From Pseudomonadota bacterium (GTDB lineage: Bacteria; Pseudomonadota; Alphaproteobacteria; Azospirillales; Azospirillaceae), in contig JAFAFA010000138.1 in assembly GCA_023423695.1 (NCBI GenBank), positions 30,410 to 94,409 on the forward strand: a DNA stretch of 64,000 nt. The letters run 5' to 3'. Under the pieces are notes generated by a model that was not told where the DNA came from, did no database searches, and worked only from the letters and a program-made list of their open reading frames with translations. Positions 8,202-15,803 of this stretch are shown one piece after another. The stretch's first letter is position 1; each line of letters opens with the position of its first letter. The position numbers and the translations under genes were made by a program.

Positions 8202-8609
8202 ATGCATCACTGCGCAACCGATCAGGATGGCAACGCCTATGCCTCCGGTTGTCCGACGCGGCAGGCGCTCGACCGCATCGCCGACAAATGGACGGTGCTG
8301 ATCCTGGGATTGCTGGAAGGCAGGCCGATGCGCTTCAACCAGTTGCGGCGGGAGATCGAGGGCATCTCGCAGAAGATGCTGTCGCAGACGCTGAAAAGCC
8401 TGGAGCGCGACGGGCTGGTCAGCCGCAAGGCGTTCGCCACCGTGCCGGTCACCGTCGAATACGCCATCACCCCGCTGGGCGCCACGCTGGCCGAAACGCT
8501 GGTGCCGCTGCGGGTGTGGGCCGAGACCCACATCGCCCAGGTGTTGGAGTCGCGCGCCGCCTACGACCGGGACGAGGGCGACGCCCCGGCCCGGCTCGAC
8601 GTCGCCTGA
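8202..8609 (+). CDS. HxlR-family transcriptional regulator
   Basis: This 135-residue winged-helix DNA-binding protein has the classic HxlR layout: a conserved Cys near the N-terminus (ASGCPTRQALDRIADKWTVLIL), the RFNQLRREIEGISQKMLSQTLKSLERDGLV helix-turn-helix, and a YAITPLG wing. The second Cys, in the CP pair at about 17-18, aligns with the redox-sensing Cys of several family members (HypR/QorR type), so thiol-based sensing of electrophiles is possible. It is divergent from the NAD(P)-binding oxidoreductase and probably regulates that gene and itself. Confidence 0.93.
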   Translation: MHHCATDQDGNAYASGCPTRQALDRIADKWTVLILGLLEGRPMRFNQLRREIEGISQKMLSQTLKSLERDGLVSRKAFATVPVTVEYAITPLGATLAETLVPLRVWAETHIAQVLESRAAYDRDEGDAPARLDVA

Positions 8610-8636
8610 ATTTCTGTCACCTGACTCCGGCGCCCG

Positions 8637-10316
8637 TCACTTCCGGGGCTTCTCCTCCGCCTCCGTCCGGCGCAGCAGGTAATCCAGCCCGCCGACGCGG
8701 AACCAGCGATAGCCGTAGGCCTCCAGCACCAGATGGTGGCGGCCCTCGCCGTCGGGCTCGCTGTGCTCCTCCGACAGCAGGTTGACCAGCCGGCAGGTCT
8801 CGCCGTGGCCCTCCACGTCCAGCACGATCTCGCAGGGCTTGTCCGACAGGTTGTGCAGGACGACCAAGCCGTTGTTGCGCCAGTCATAGCGCAGCGCCAG
8901 CACCTCCGGCCGGCCGGTCTTCAGGATTTGGAAGTCTCCCCATCCGATCTCCGGGCATTCCTTGCGCATGCGGATGATGCGCTCGGTCCAGTTCAGCATC
9001 GATTCGGGGTCGCGGCGCTGCACCGCCGCGTTGATCCGCTCATAGCCGAAGACCCCGCCGCTGATCACCGGGATTTCCGGCTCGTCCGACTTGGTGAAGC
9101 CGCCATGCGGTTCGTCCGACCACTGCATCGGCGTGCGGGCGCAGTTGCGCTCGGGCAGCGACAGGTCGTCGCCCATGCCGATCTCGTCGCCGTAGCGGAT
9201 GACCGGCGTCCCCGGCAGGGTGAACATCAGACTGTAGGCCAGTTCGATCCGCCGCCGGTCGTCGTGCAGCATCGGCGCCAGCCGCCGCCGGATGCCGCGG
9301 TCGTAGAGCTGCATGCATTTCTCAGGCCCGAAGGCGGCGAAGACGGTCTGCCGCTGCTCCTCGGTAAGGCGGCCGAGATCCAGTTCGTCGTGGTTGCGCA
9401 GGAAGCAGCCCCATTGGGCGGTGGCCGGGCGCGGCTTCGTCACCTTCAGCGCCTTCACCAGCGGCGCGGTATCGGCGGTGGCCAGCGCATAGAACAGGTT
9501 CTGGTTGACCTGGAAATTGAACATCATGTGGCAGCGGTCGCCGTCGTCGCCGAAGTAATGCAAGTCGTCCTCCGGCAGGATGTTCGCCTCCGCCAGCAGA
9601 ACGGCATCGCCGCGGCGCCACTGCACATATTCGCGGAAGCTGCGCAGCATGCCGAACTGTTCCCGGGGCTCGGTCACGTCCGCCCCCTTCTCTGCGATGA
9701 TGAAGGGAACGGCGTCCATGCGGAACCCGGCGACGCCCAGCTGAATCCAGAAGCCCATGATCTTCAGCAGCTCGGCATGCACCTCCGGGTGGGCGGTGTT
9801 CAGGTCGGGCTGGAATTTGTAGAAGCGGTGGAAGTACCAGGCCTTCGCCTCGCGGTCATAGGTCCAGGTCGATTTCTGCACGCCGGGAAAGACCATGCCG
9901 GTGTCGGCATTCGCCGGCTTCTTGTCCGACCAGACGTACCAGTCGCGATACTTGCTGTTCGGATCGCTGCGGGCCGCTTTGAACCAGGGATGCTCGTCGG
10001 AGGTGTGGTTGATCACCAGATCGATGATCACCCGGATGCCGCGCTGCTCGCAGGCATGGGTGAATTCCACGAAGTCGCCCAGCGTGCCGTATCGCGGATC
10101 GACCGTGTAGTAGTCGGCGACGTCATAGCCGTCGTCCTTCATCGGCGAGGTCTGGAACGGCCCCAGCCAAAGGCAGGTCACGCCCAGCCCGTGCAGATAG
10201 TCCAGCCGACGCAGCAACCCCTGGAAATCGCCGATGCCGTCGCCGTTGGCATCCATGAAGGTCGCCAGCGACAGATTGTAGATCACCGCATTCTTGTACC
10301 AGAGGTCCCCGATCAT
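8637..10316 (-). CDS. GH13 alpha-amylase family enzyme, trehalose-synthase-like
   Basis: This 559-residue cytoplasmic glycoside hydrolase family 13 enzyme has a (beta/alpha)8 barrel with all four conserved regions: DLVINHTSDEHPWF (region I), GFRMDAVPF with nucleophile Asp201, LLAEAN with acid/base Glu243, and FLRNHDE with Asp310. The NGDGIGDF calcium-site-like loop and DWYVWSD insert are typical of TreS, which interconverts maltose and trehalose. A maltose glucosyltransferase or sucrose-active enzyme remains possible. The C-terminus is a beta-sandwich domain. The ATG at 10316 begins MIGDLWYKNAVIY, matching family starts; the in-frame upstream extension is low-quality. Trehalose turnover would fit osmotic stress adaptation. 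Confidence 0.92.
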   Translation of the reverse strand: MIGDLWYKNAVIYNLSLATFMDANGDGIGDFQGLLRRLDYLHGLGVTCLWLGPFQTSPMKDDGYDVADYYTVDPRYGTLGDFVEFTHACEQRGIRVIIDLVINHTSDEHPWFKAARSDPNSKYRDWYVWSDKKPANADTGMVFPGVQKSTWTYDREAKAWYFHRFYKFQPDLNTAHPEVHAELLKIMGFWIQLGVAGFRMDAVPFIIAEKGADVTEPREQFGMLRSFREYVQWRRGDAVLLAEANILPEDDLHYFGDDGDRCHMMFNFQVNQNLFYALATADTAPLVKALKVTKPRPATAQWGCFLRNHDELDLGRLTEEQRQTVFAAFGPEKCMQLYDRGIRRRLAPMLHDDRRRIELAYSLMFTLPGTPVIRYGDEIGMGDDLSLPERNCARTPMQWSDEPHGGFTKSDEPEIPVISGGVFGYERINAAVQRRDPESMLNWTERIIRMRKECPEIGWGDFQILKTGRPEVLALRYDWRNNGLVVLHNLSDKPCEIVLDVEGHGETCRLVNLLSEEHSEPDGEGRHHLVLEAYGYRWFRVGGLDYLLRRTEAEEKPRK

Positions 10317-10671
10317 GGCCGTTCCGTCCCGCGTCGTGCCGGTGGCGATCGCCGTCCCAATGCGGGATCGACAGGCGGGCAACAGCGGCAAGGCCACTTT
10401 GGTTGCGGGGCAATGTTGCGGAAGGGACTGACCATTTGGGGCGGTAGCACTGCAGCAAAGTTGCAGGTCAGGCACCCGGTATCTGGCATGCAAAACTTTT
10501 TGCGAAGGTATGCCAGTTTGCTTATGTTGCGTTACAGCATGGCCCTGGCTTGGCCGCCGGACACCATCGTCCGCGACCGATGCTTTTCGGCGTCATGCGC
10601 TGTTGTCCCTTGTCGAACCCTTCTCCCTTGGCCCTCCCCTGGCCCCTCCCTTACGATAAGGATTCCCCGCC
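10317..10671. other. Gene-free region between GH13 gene and small membrane protein gene
   Basis: I see no gene in these 355 bases between two divergently transcribed genes. The region includes an imperfect inverted repeat, TGGCATGC (10484-10491) and GTATGCCA (10508-10515), in an AT-richer patch. Similar words occur in the leader of the antiporter gene. A pyrimidine-rich run lies at 10610-10655, followed by AAGGA, the ribosome site of the small gene. Confidence 0.55.
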
Positions 10672-10893
10672 ATGATCGAGACCCAGGCCCTTCTGTTCCT
10701 CGCGCTGACCGGCATGATCGGCCACGCCGTCTACATGGCTGCCAGCGGCCGGGGCGGCTTCACCGTGATCGAGCCGGAGAAGGAAGAAACGGAGGAGGAG
10801 ACCATCCTGTTCACCTCCGACCGCTTCCAGCAGACGCCCCAGAAGAAGCCCGGGACCGAAAAGGGCGAGGATCGTCCCTTCTGGCTTGAATGA
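10672..10893 (+). CDS. Small membrane-anchored protein of unknown function
   Basis: This 73-residue protein has a single N-terminal hydrophobic segment (ALLFLALTGMIGHAVYMAA) followed by an acidic, charged tail (PEKEETEEETILF...). AAGGA lies 9 bases before the ATG, and a strong terminator-like hairpin follows the stop, so it appears to be a genuine single-gene unit. No family is recognised. It is divergent from the GH13 gene. Confidence 0.72.
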   Translation: MIETQALLFLALTGMIGHAVYMAASGRGGFTVIEPEKEETEEETILFTSDRFQQTPQKKPGTEKGEDRPFWLE

Positions 10894-10895
10894 CG

Positions 10896-10943
10896 GACGG
10901 GCCGGGACCGCTTGTCGCGTCCCCGGCCCGTCGCCTGTCTTTT
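10896..10943 (+). terminator. Rho-independent terminator after the small membrane protein gene
   Basis: A GC-rich 12-base stem (GACGGGCCGGGA with TCCCCGGCCCGTC, one bulge) begins just past the stop codon. It is followed by GCCTGTCTTTTTC, giving a T-run at the expected distance. Confidence 0.8.
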
Positions 10944-11005
10944 TCTTCTCCTAAGTCGACCCCTCAGGCCGATCCCTTACGCTTGTGCTCCTGGCCTTCG
11001 GCCCT

Positions 11006-12358
11006 TCAGCCGTTGGCGGTACCCGCTGCCGCTCCGACCGGGACCGTGCGGGCGGCTGCGCTCTGCTCTTCCCGACGTGCCAGTTCTTCGTTGCGGGCAT
11101 GGTGGCGGGCCAACATCGGCTTGAGGACCAGCAGCGCACAGGCCGCGGCGGTGAGGTCCATTGTGGCGGTGACGTACAGCACGGTCGCCCAGGTGCCGGT
11201 GGCTTCCATCAGCAGGTTGCCCAGCGGGACCAGCAGAGCGGCGACACCCTTGGCGCAGTACAGGACGCCGTAGATCTTGCCGGCATGCTTGGTGCCGAAG
11301 GTGTCGGCCGAGGTGGCGCTGAACAGGCTGTACACTTCACCCCAGGCCAGGAAGACCATGCCGCTGAGGATCAGGAACATCATCGGATCGTGGCCGAACT
11401 TGCTGAGCATGATGATGCCCAGGCCTTCCAGGGTGAAGGCGACGAACATGGTCGCCTCACGGCCGATGTGATCCGAGATGAAGCCGAACAGCGGACGGGA
11501 GATGCCGTTCATCACGCGGTCCAGCATCAGGGCGAAGGGCAGAGCCGCCATGGTGATGCCAAGGACGCTGACCGGCGCTTCCTTCACGCCCAGATCATGG
11601 GCGATGACGCCCAGCTGCGCCACGGCCATCAGGCCGCCGGTGACGGTACCGATGAACATCGCCCACATCACCCAGAACACCGGGGTGCGGATGGCTTCGC
11701 CAAGCGTGTAGTCGCGACGGGTCTGGGCGACCTTGGTGGAGGCCTTGACGTGCTCCTTCTGCGGCATGCGCAGGAAGAACGCGGCGGCGATGATGATCGC
11801 GCCCTGCAGCAGGCCGAACCAGAAGAAGGTGGTCTGATAACCGCTGCTGTGGATCATCGCGGAAATCGGCAGGATGGTGAGGGCCGAACCGGCACCATAG
11901 CCGCCCGCCGTCAGGCCGACCGCCAGACCGCGCTTTTCCGGGAACCACTTCAGCGCGTTGTTGACGCAGGTGGCATAGACGCAGCCGACGCCGATGCCGC
12001 CGATGGCCGAGCCGACATACAGCATGCTGAGCGAGCCGGCATAGCTGTCGATGACCCAGGACAGGCCGGTGAAGAAGCCGCCGGCGCCGACGATCACGCG
12101 GGGGCCGTACTTGTCGATGAAGTAACCCTCGATCGGCGTCAGCCAAGTCTGCACGACGACGAAGATGGTGAAGGCGGTCTGGATCGAAGCGCGCGTCCAG
12201 CCATGGGTCGCCTGGATTTCCGGGACGAACAGCGTCCAGGCGTACTGGATGTTGGCCGCAGCCACCATGCAAACGATGCCGACGACGATCTGCATCCAGC
12301 GGACTGTATCGGACACCGGCGCCTGAGCCGCCGCCGGTTGTGAATTCATATGAGCCAT
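11006..12358 (-). CDS. oxlT: Oxalate/formate antiporter family MFS transporter
   Basis: This 450-residue inner membrane transporter has about 12 predicted membrane helices and matches the OxlT (oxalate:formate antiporter) branch of the major facilitator superfamily. Examples are RWMQIVVGIVCMVAAANIQYAWTLF at the first helix, YFIDKYGPR in the loop between helices 2 and 3, and SAIGGIGVGCVYATCVNNALKWFPEKRG. Exchange of oxalate for formate is the family's known activity, but related members carry other organic anions. The start at 12358 has GGGAGG 5 bases upstream; an ATG at 12349 is less well placed. Its leader is unusually structured. No oxalyl-CoA decarboxylase or formyl-CoA transferase gene is in the window. 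Confidence 0.9.
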   Translation of the reverse strand: MAHMNSQPAAAQAPVSDTVRWMQIVVGIVCMVAAANIQYAWTLFVPEIQATHGWTRASIQTAFTIFVVVQTWLTPIEGYFIDKYGPRVIVGAGGFFTGLSWVIDSYAGSLSMLYVGSAIGGIGVGCVYATCVNNALKWFPEKRGLAVGLTAGGYGAGSALTILPISAMIHSSGYQTTFFWFGLLQGAIIIAAAFFLRMPQKEHVKASTKVAQTRRDYTLGEAIRTPVFWVMWAMFIGTVTGGLMAVAQLGVIAHDLGVKEAPVSVLGITMAALPFALMLDRVMNGISRPLFGFISDHIGREATMFVAFTLEGLGIIMLSKFGHDPMMFLILSGMVFLAWGEVYSLFSATSADTFGTKHAGKIYGVLYCAKGVAALLVPLGNLLMEATGTWATVLYVTATMDLTAAACALLVLKPMLARHHARNEELARREEQSAAARTVPVGAAAGTANG

Positions 12359-13020
12359 CGTGCCTCCCAATGATCTTGCCTGAGCCGGTGGCGCGGCCCC
12401 TCTCCCGGGGACCGGCACACCAATCACGATTGCGGAATGACCCGGACGGACCGCTCTTGCTGACGGTTCCATTCCGGAACTCGGCGCGGATGCCGACAAT
12501 CGCTCGGAGTTCGATTGTCCCGGTTTTGGCATGCCAGATATGAAATCTGGTATGCCAAAACCGGGGACAGAAAGACCCGGACGGACGGTCCGACGCCGTA
12601 TGCACACATACTGACCAAGTAAAACTTACGCTCCGTGCCGCTCCGAATGTCCGGTCCACATCGGTTCTTGTGTCCGGTTACTCAGTGCGACGCACATCCT
12701 GTAAAAAGAAGCCGTGCCGGTACCTGCACGGCCCCCTCGAACGAGGGTGTGCAGTCTTAGGAGATAGATAGATGCCGCCGTTTCCATAGAGGAACCGCAT
12801 CGGCGACACATAATCTTTTGCTCGGATTGTTTTGGAACTCAACAGTCCATTCGTGCTTTCCGCATCATGGAAAAACACCGGAGAGGCCCTTGGGACATGC
12901 AGGGCTCCGCCTCACCCGGCCTATGGCCGCGGGCGCGAAAAATGGAACTCGGGTTTGGAGCGGTGGACCGGGCGGCCAGGTTGGGAAGACCGGGAAAGGG
13001 CGGGCCAAGCCGCCACGGCG
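12359..13020. other. Long gene-free region with inverted repeats upstream of oxlT
   Basis: These 662 bases contain no gene I can support. Composition from about 12600 to 12880 is less GC-rich than the surroundings, and small frames there show no homology I recognise. Structural elements include paired palindromes (12516-12569), an overlapping 8-bp inverted repeat (12495-12519), a 13-base direct repeat GACCCGGACGGAC (12439-12451 and 12574-12586), and short hairpins at about 12708-12745. It contains the promoter and leader of oxlT and the downstream flank of rsmD. Confidence 0.5.
12516..12569. promoter_or_regulatory. Paired palindromic operator or leader hairpin upstream of oxlT
   Basis: Two arms of about 24 bases (12516-12539 and 12546-12569) are inverted copies with one bulge and one G-U-compatible mismatch, separated by ATATGA. 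Each arm contains its own palindrome: TGGCATGCCA on the left and TGGTATGCCA on the right. As DNA this resembles a double operator of a GntR/FadR-type regulator; as RNA it would form a long hairpin in the oxlT leader. Which applies cannot be decided from sequence. Confidence 0.6.
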
Positions 13021-13581
13021 TCACGCCGGGCGGCGGACCGTCAGGAAAGCGACGCGGGTGTCGCCGTAGCGGCGTTCATCGACGGCGCTGAAGCCGTCGG
13101 GCAGAGGCAGGGGATCACGGTCGGCCACCTCGACCACGGCGAGAGCGCCGTCGGCCAACCAGCCGGCCTTCAGCAACCCGTCCAGCGCACGTGGCGCCAG
13201 ATCCTGGCCATAGGGCGGATCGAGGAAGGCCAGCATGCAGGCCCGCGGGGCCGCCGGCGGTTTGGTGGCGTCGGTGCGCAGAATCCGCGCATTGTCGGTT
13301 TCGTGCAGGGCATCGACATTGGCGCGCACGGCATCCAGGGCCGGCCGGCCCATGTCGAGGAAACCGCACCAGGCGGCCCCGCGCGACAGGGCCTCCAGCC
13401 CCAGCGCGCCGGTTCCGCAAAAAGCATCGACGACCGCGACGCCCTCGAACTCGGGCGCCCAGTCGGCATGGGCCAGGATGTTGAAGATGGCTTGCCGGGT
13501 GCGGTCGGTGGTGGGGCGGGTGTCTCGCCCGCCCGGCGCCACCAGGCTGCGGCCGCGGTGCTTACCGCCGACGATCCGCAC
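13021..13581 (-). CDS. rsmD: 16S rRNA (guanine(966)-N(2))-methyltransferase RsmD
   Basis: RsmD methylates G966 of 16S rRNA during 30S assembly using S-adenosylmethionine. The 186-residue protein starts with VRIVGGKHRGR, the family signature. It has the SAM-binding loop VDAFCGTGALGLE (about 51-63) and the catalytic DPPY (121-124). The start is a GTG at 13581 with GGAG 8 bases upstream; it lies inside the 3' end of the upstream pseudouridine synthase gene, overlapping by 20 bases, which suggests translational coupling. An in-frame extension further upstream is composed of antisense-like Arg/Pro repeats and is rejected. Confidence 0.95.
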   Translation of the reverse strand: MRIVGGKHRGRSLVAPGGRDTRPTTDRTRQAIFNILAHADWAPEFEGVAVVDAFCGTGALGLEALSRGAAWCGFLDMGRPALDAVRANVDALHETDNARILRTDATKPPAAPRACMLAFLDPPYGQDLAPRALDGLLKAGWLADGALAVVEVADRDPLPLPDGFSAVDERRYGDTRVAFLTVRRPA

Positions 13582-14992
13582 GCGGGCGCTCCGTCCGTCC
13601 GCCGGCACCGCCGCCCGACCTGTCGCCGGCACCGCCGGCCTTCGGCCCACCCTTCGGCGCCGGACCGGCGCCCTTGGGGCCGGCAGACCTGGAACCGGCC
13701 GGCTTCGGACCGGCAAACTTGGCGTCCCTCGGCTTGGCGTCCCTCGGCTTGTCATCCCTGGGCTTCGCATCCCGGGACCTTGATGTCTCGGAACGGGCGC
13801 CCTCGGAACGCGGGCCGTCCGACTTCGCGGCACCCGCCTTGAACCCGCCGGACTTCGGCCCCCGCGGACCGGCCGCACCGGCCGGCTTGGCGGCGTCGCG
13901 GCCTTCCGGCTTGCCGGGGCGGCCGGATTTGGCCGCCGCTCCGCCGAGCGACAGCGTGCCGCGCGACGAGGCTCCGCGCCGGGCGGGCTTGGCTTCCTCT
14001 ACGCGGGCGGCTTCGGCCTCGTGCCGCTTGGTGGCGGACCGCGGCGCACGCTTCGGCGCAGCCCTGGCATCCGTCTTCGCGTCCGCCCTGGCGTCCACCC
14101 GGGCGTCGGCCTTGCCGGCCGGCCGGCCGCCGGGCGCCGTCTTCGCCGGAGCGGCCTTCACCGCCGCGTCGGCTCTCGCCTTGGCGCGCTGCTTGGTGCC
14201 GGACTCGGCAGGCTCTGCCCCTTCGGGGGTGCCGAAGAAGGGAGCGATCTGTTCGCGGACGACGCGCTTCGGCACCTCCTCGACGGCGCCCTCCTCCAGC
14301 TTGCCGAGCTGGAAGGGACCGTAGGCGACGCGGATCAGCCGGTTCACCTGGAGGCCGAGCGACTCCATCACCTTGCGGATCTCGCGGTTCTTGCCTTCCT
14401 TCAGGCTGACCGTCAGCCAGGCGTTGCGGCCCTGGACGCGATCCAGAACGGCCTCGATCGGGCCGTACTTCACGCCTTCGATGGTCGGGCCCTTCTCCAG
14501 CGCCGCCAGTTGCCGCTCGTCCACCTCGCCGAAGACGCGCACGCGATAGCGGCGGGTCCAGCCGGTGGCCGGCAGTTCCAGGAAGCGGGCCAGTTCGCCA
14601 TCGTTGGTCAGCAGAAGCAGCCCTTCGGTCGTCAGGTCGAGACGGCCGATGGAGACCACGCGCGGCAGGTCCACGGGCAGCCGGTCGAAGACGGTTTCGC
14701 GGCCCTTCTCGTCGCGGGCGGTGGTGACCAGCCCCGACGGCTTGTGATAGCGCCACAGGCGGGCGGGTTCCGGCTCCGGAATGACCTTGCCGTCGACCTG
14801 GACGACATCGCCGGGGCGCACCACGCAGGCGGGGCTGTCGAGCACGCGGCTGTTGACCGCGACGCGGCCCTCGGCGATCCAGCGTTCGGCGTCGCGGCGC
14901 GAGCAGAGCCCGGCGCGCGCCAGTCGCTTGGCGATGCGTTCACCGCCATTATCGGCGGAATCGGATTTCTTGGCAGTATCGGAGCGGTCCAT
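13562..14992 (-). CDS. rluB: Ribosomal large subunit pseudouridine synthase (RluB type) with long basic tail
   Basis: This 476-residue protein makes pseudouridine in 23S rRNA. An N-terminal S4 RNA-binding domain (about 18-65, RIAKRLARAGLCSRRDAERWI) precedes the RsuA-family catalytic core with GRLDLTTEG, in which Asp119 is the nucleophile. It also has KNREIRKVMESLGL. From about 265 to the end, roughly 210 residues are a low-complexity Lys/Ala/Arg/Gly tail of the kind seen in alphaproteobacterial RluB proteins; it probably binds RNA. The ATG at 14992 lies immediately before MDRSDTAKKSD. It is divergent from tadA, with 105 bases between. RluB, RluE and RluF cannot be separated with certainty. 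Confidence 0.92.
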   Translation of the reverse strand: MDRSDTAKKSDSADNGGERIAKRLARAGLCSRRDAERWIAEGRVAVNSRVLDSPACVVRPGDVVQVDGKVIPEPEPARLWRYHKPSGLVTTARDEKGRETVFDRLPVDLPRVVSIGRLDLTTEGLLLLTNDGELARFLELPATGWTRRYRVRVFGEVDERQLAALEKGPTIEGVKYGPIEAVLDRVQGRNAWLTVSLKEGKNREIRKVMESLGLQVNRLIRVAYGPFQLGKLEEGAVEEVPKRVVREQIAPFFGTPEGAEPAESGTKQRAKARADAAVKAAPAKTAPGGRPAGKADARVDARADAKTDARAAPKRAPRSATKRHEAEAARVEEAKPARRGASSRGTLSLGGAAAKSGRPGKPEGRDAAKPAGAAGPRGPKSGGFKAGAAKSDGPRSEGARSETSRSRDAKPRDDKPRDAKPRDAKFAGPKPAGSRSAGPKGAGPAPKGGPKAGGAGDRSGGGAGGRTERPRADRRR

Positions 14993-15097
14993 GGCCGGAC
15001 CATAGGGCCTGGACGCGCCGCCCGCAACACGAGTCCGGCGCCTGGACACCGGAATCCGGTTGACGGGCTCGGCGGGCGGTTGGCACCCTGCCCGGCC

Positions 15098-15550
15098 ATG
15101 CCGTCTCCCCGCTATATGGACCTCGCCTTCGCCGCCGCCGAGGCCGCCGCCGCGCGCGGCGAGGTGCCGGTCGGCGCCGTCATCGTTGATCCTGTGACGG
15201 GCGCCGTCCTCGCCACCGCCGGCAACCGGACGGAAGAGCTGTGCGACCCGTCGGCCCATGCCGAACTGCTGGCGATCCGTGAGGCCTGCGCGCAGCGCGG
15301 CCAGCCCCGCCTGCCCGGCTGCGACCTGTATGTGACGCTGGAGCCCTGCGCGCTGTGCGCCGCCGCGATCAGCTTCGCCCGCATCAGGCGGATCTATTAC
15401 GGCGCCTATGATCCGAAGGGCGGCGCGGTGGACCACGGCCCGCGCTTCTTCACTCAGCCCACCTGCCACCACGCGCCGGAGGTCTACAGCGGCATCGGCG
15501 AGACGCGGGCGGGCGCTTTGCTGCGGGACTTCTTCAGGGAACGGCGATGA
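15098..15550 (+). CDS. tadA: tRNA adenosine(34) deaminase TadA
   Basis: TadA converts A34 to inosine in tRNA-Arg(ACG). The 150-residue protein has the cytidine/deoxycytidylate deaminase zinc motifs: HAE at His54-Glu56, and PCALC at 83-87, with Cys84 and Cys87 as zinc ligands. VPVGAVIVD and GNRTEE at the N-terminus are also typical. An in-frame ATG at 15116 would shorten it by six residues. It is divergent from the pseudouridine synthase gene, so RNA modification functions are clustered here. Confidence 0.95.
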   Translation: MPSPRYMDLAFAAAEAAAARGEVPVGAVIVDPVTGAVLATAGNRTEELCDPSAHAELLAIREACAQRGQPRLPGCDLYVTLEPCALCAAAISFARIRRIYYGAYDPKGGAVDHGPRFFTQPTCHHAPEVYSGIGETRAGALLRDFFRERR

Positions 15551-15803
15551 GACCCCGCCCGGCCGCAACCCGGCCGCCAGCGCCCCGCCTTTGCCGCGCA
15601 ACATTGTTTCTGCGCCGAGAAATATAGATGTCGGGGATCTTCCGCGTGCAAACCAATTCCTCTCCGGAAATATGGAGTGAAGATCTCCAACCCTCAACAA
15701 CCGCGAAACCCATTCGTGTAAATACCCTATACTCTGTTAAGTGTTTGTTCAGCGAATATATGCCAGTGATGTGCTGACCGCTTCCAGCCATCAGGAGTCA
15801 TGA

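Noticed and set aside
12760..12790. A five-codon frame after an AGGAG-like site (ATG at 12771)
   Set aside because: It would be a leader peptide on the strand opposite to oxlT with no gene downstream in the right distance; chance is more likely.
12626..12878. Two overlapping minus-strand frames of about 60 codons upstream of oxlT
   Set aside because: Neither has a convincing start, third-position GC is low, and they overlap in different frames. One contains a CRRC, but no further support.
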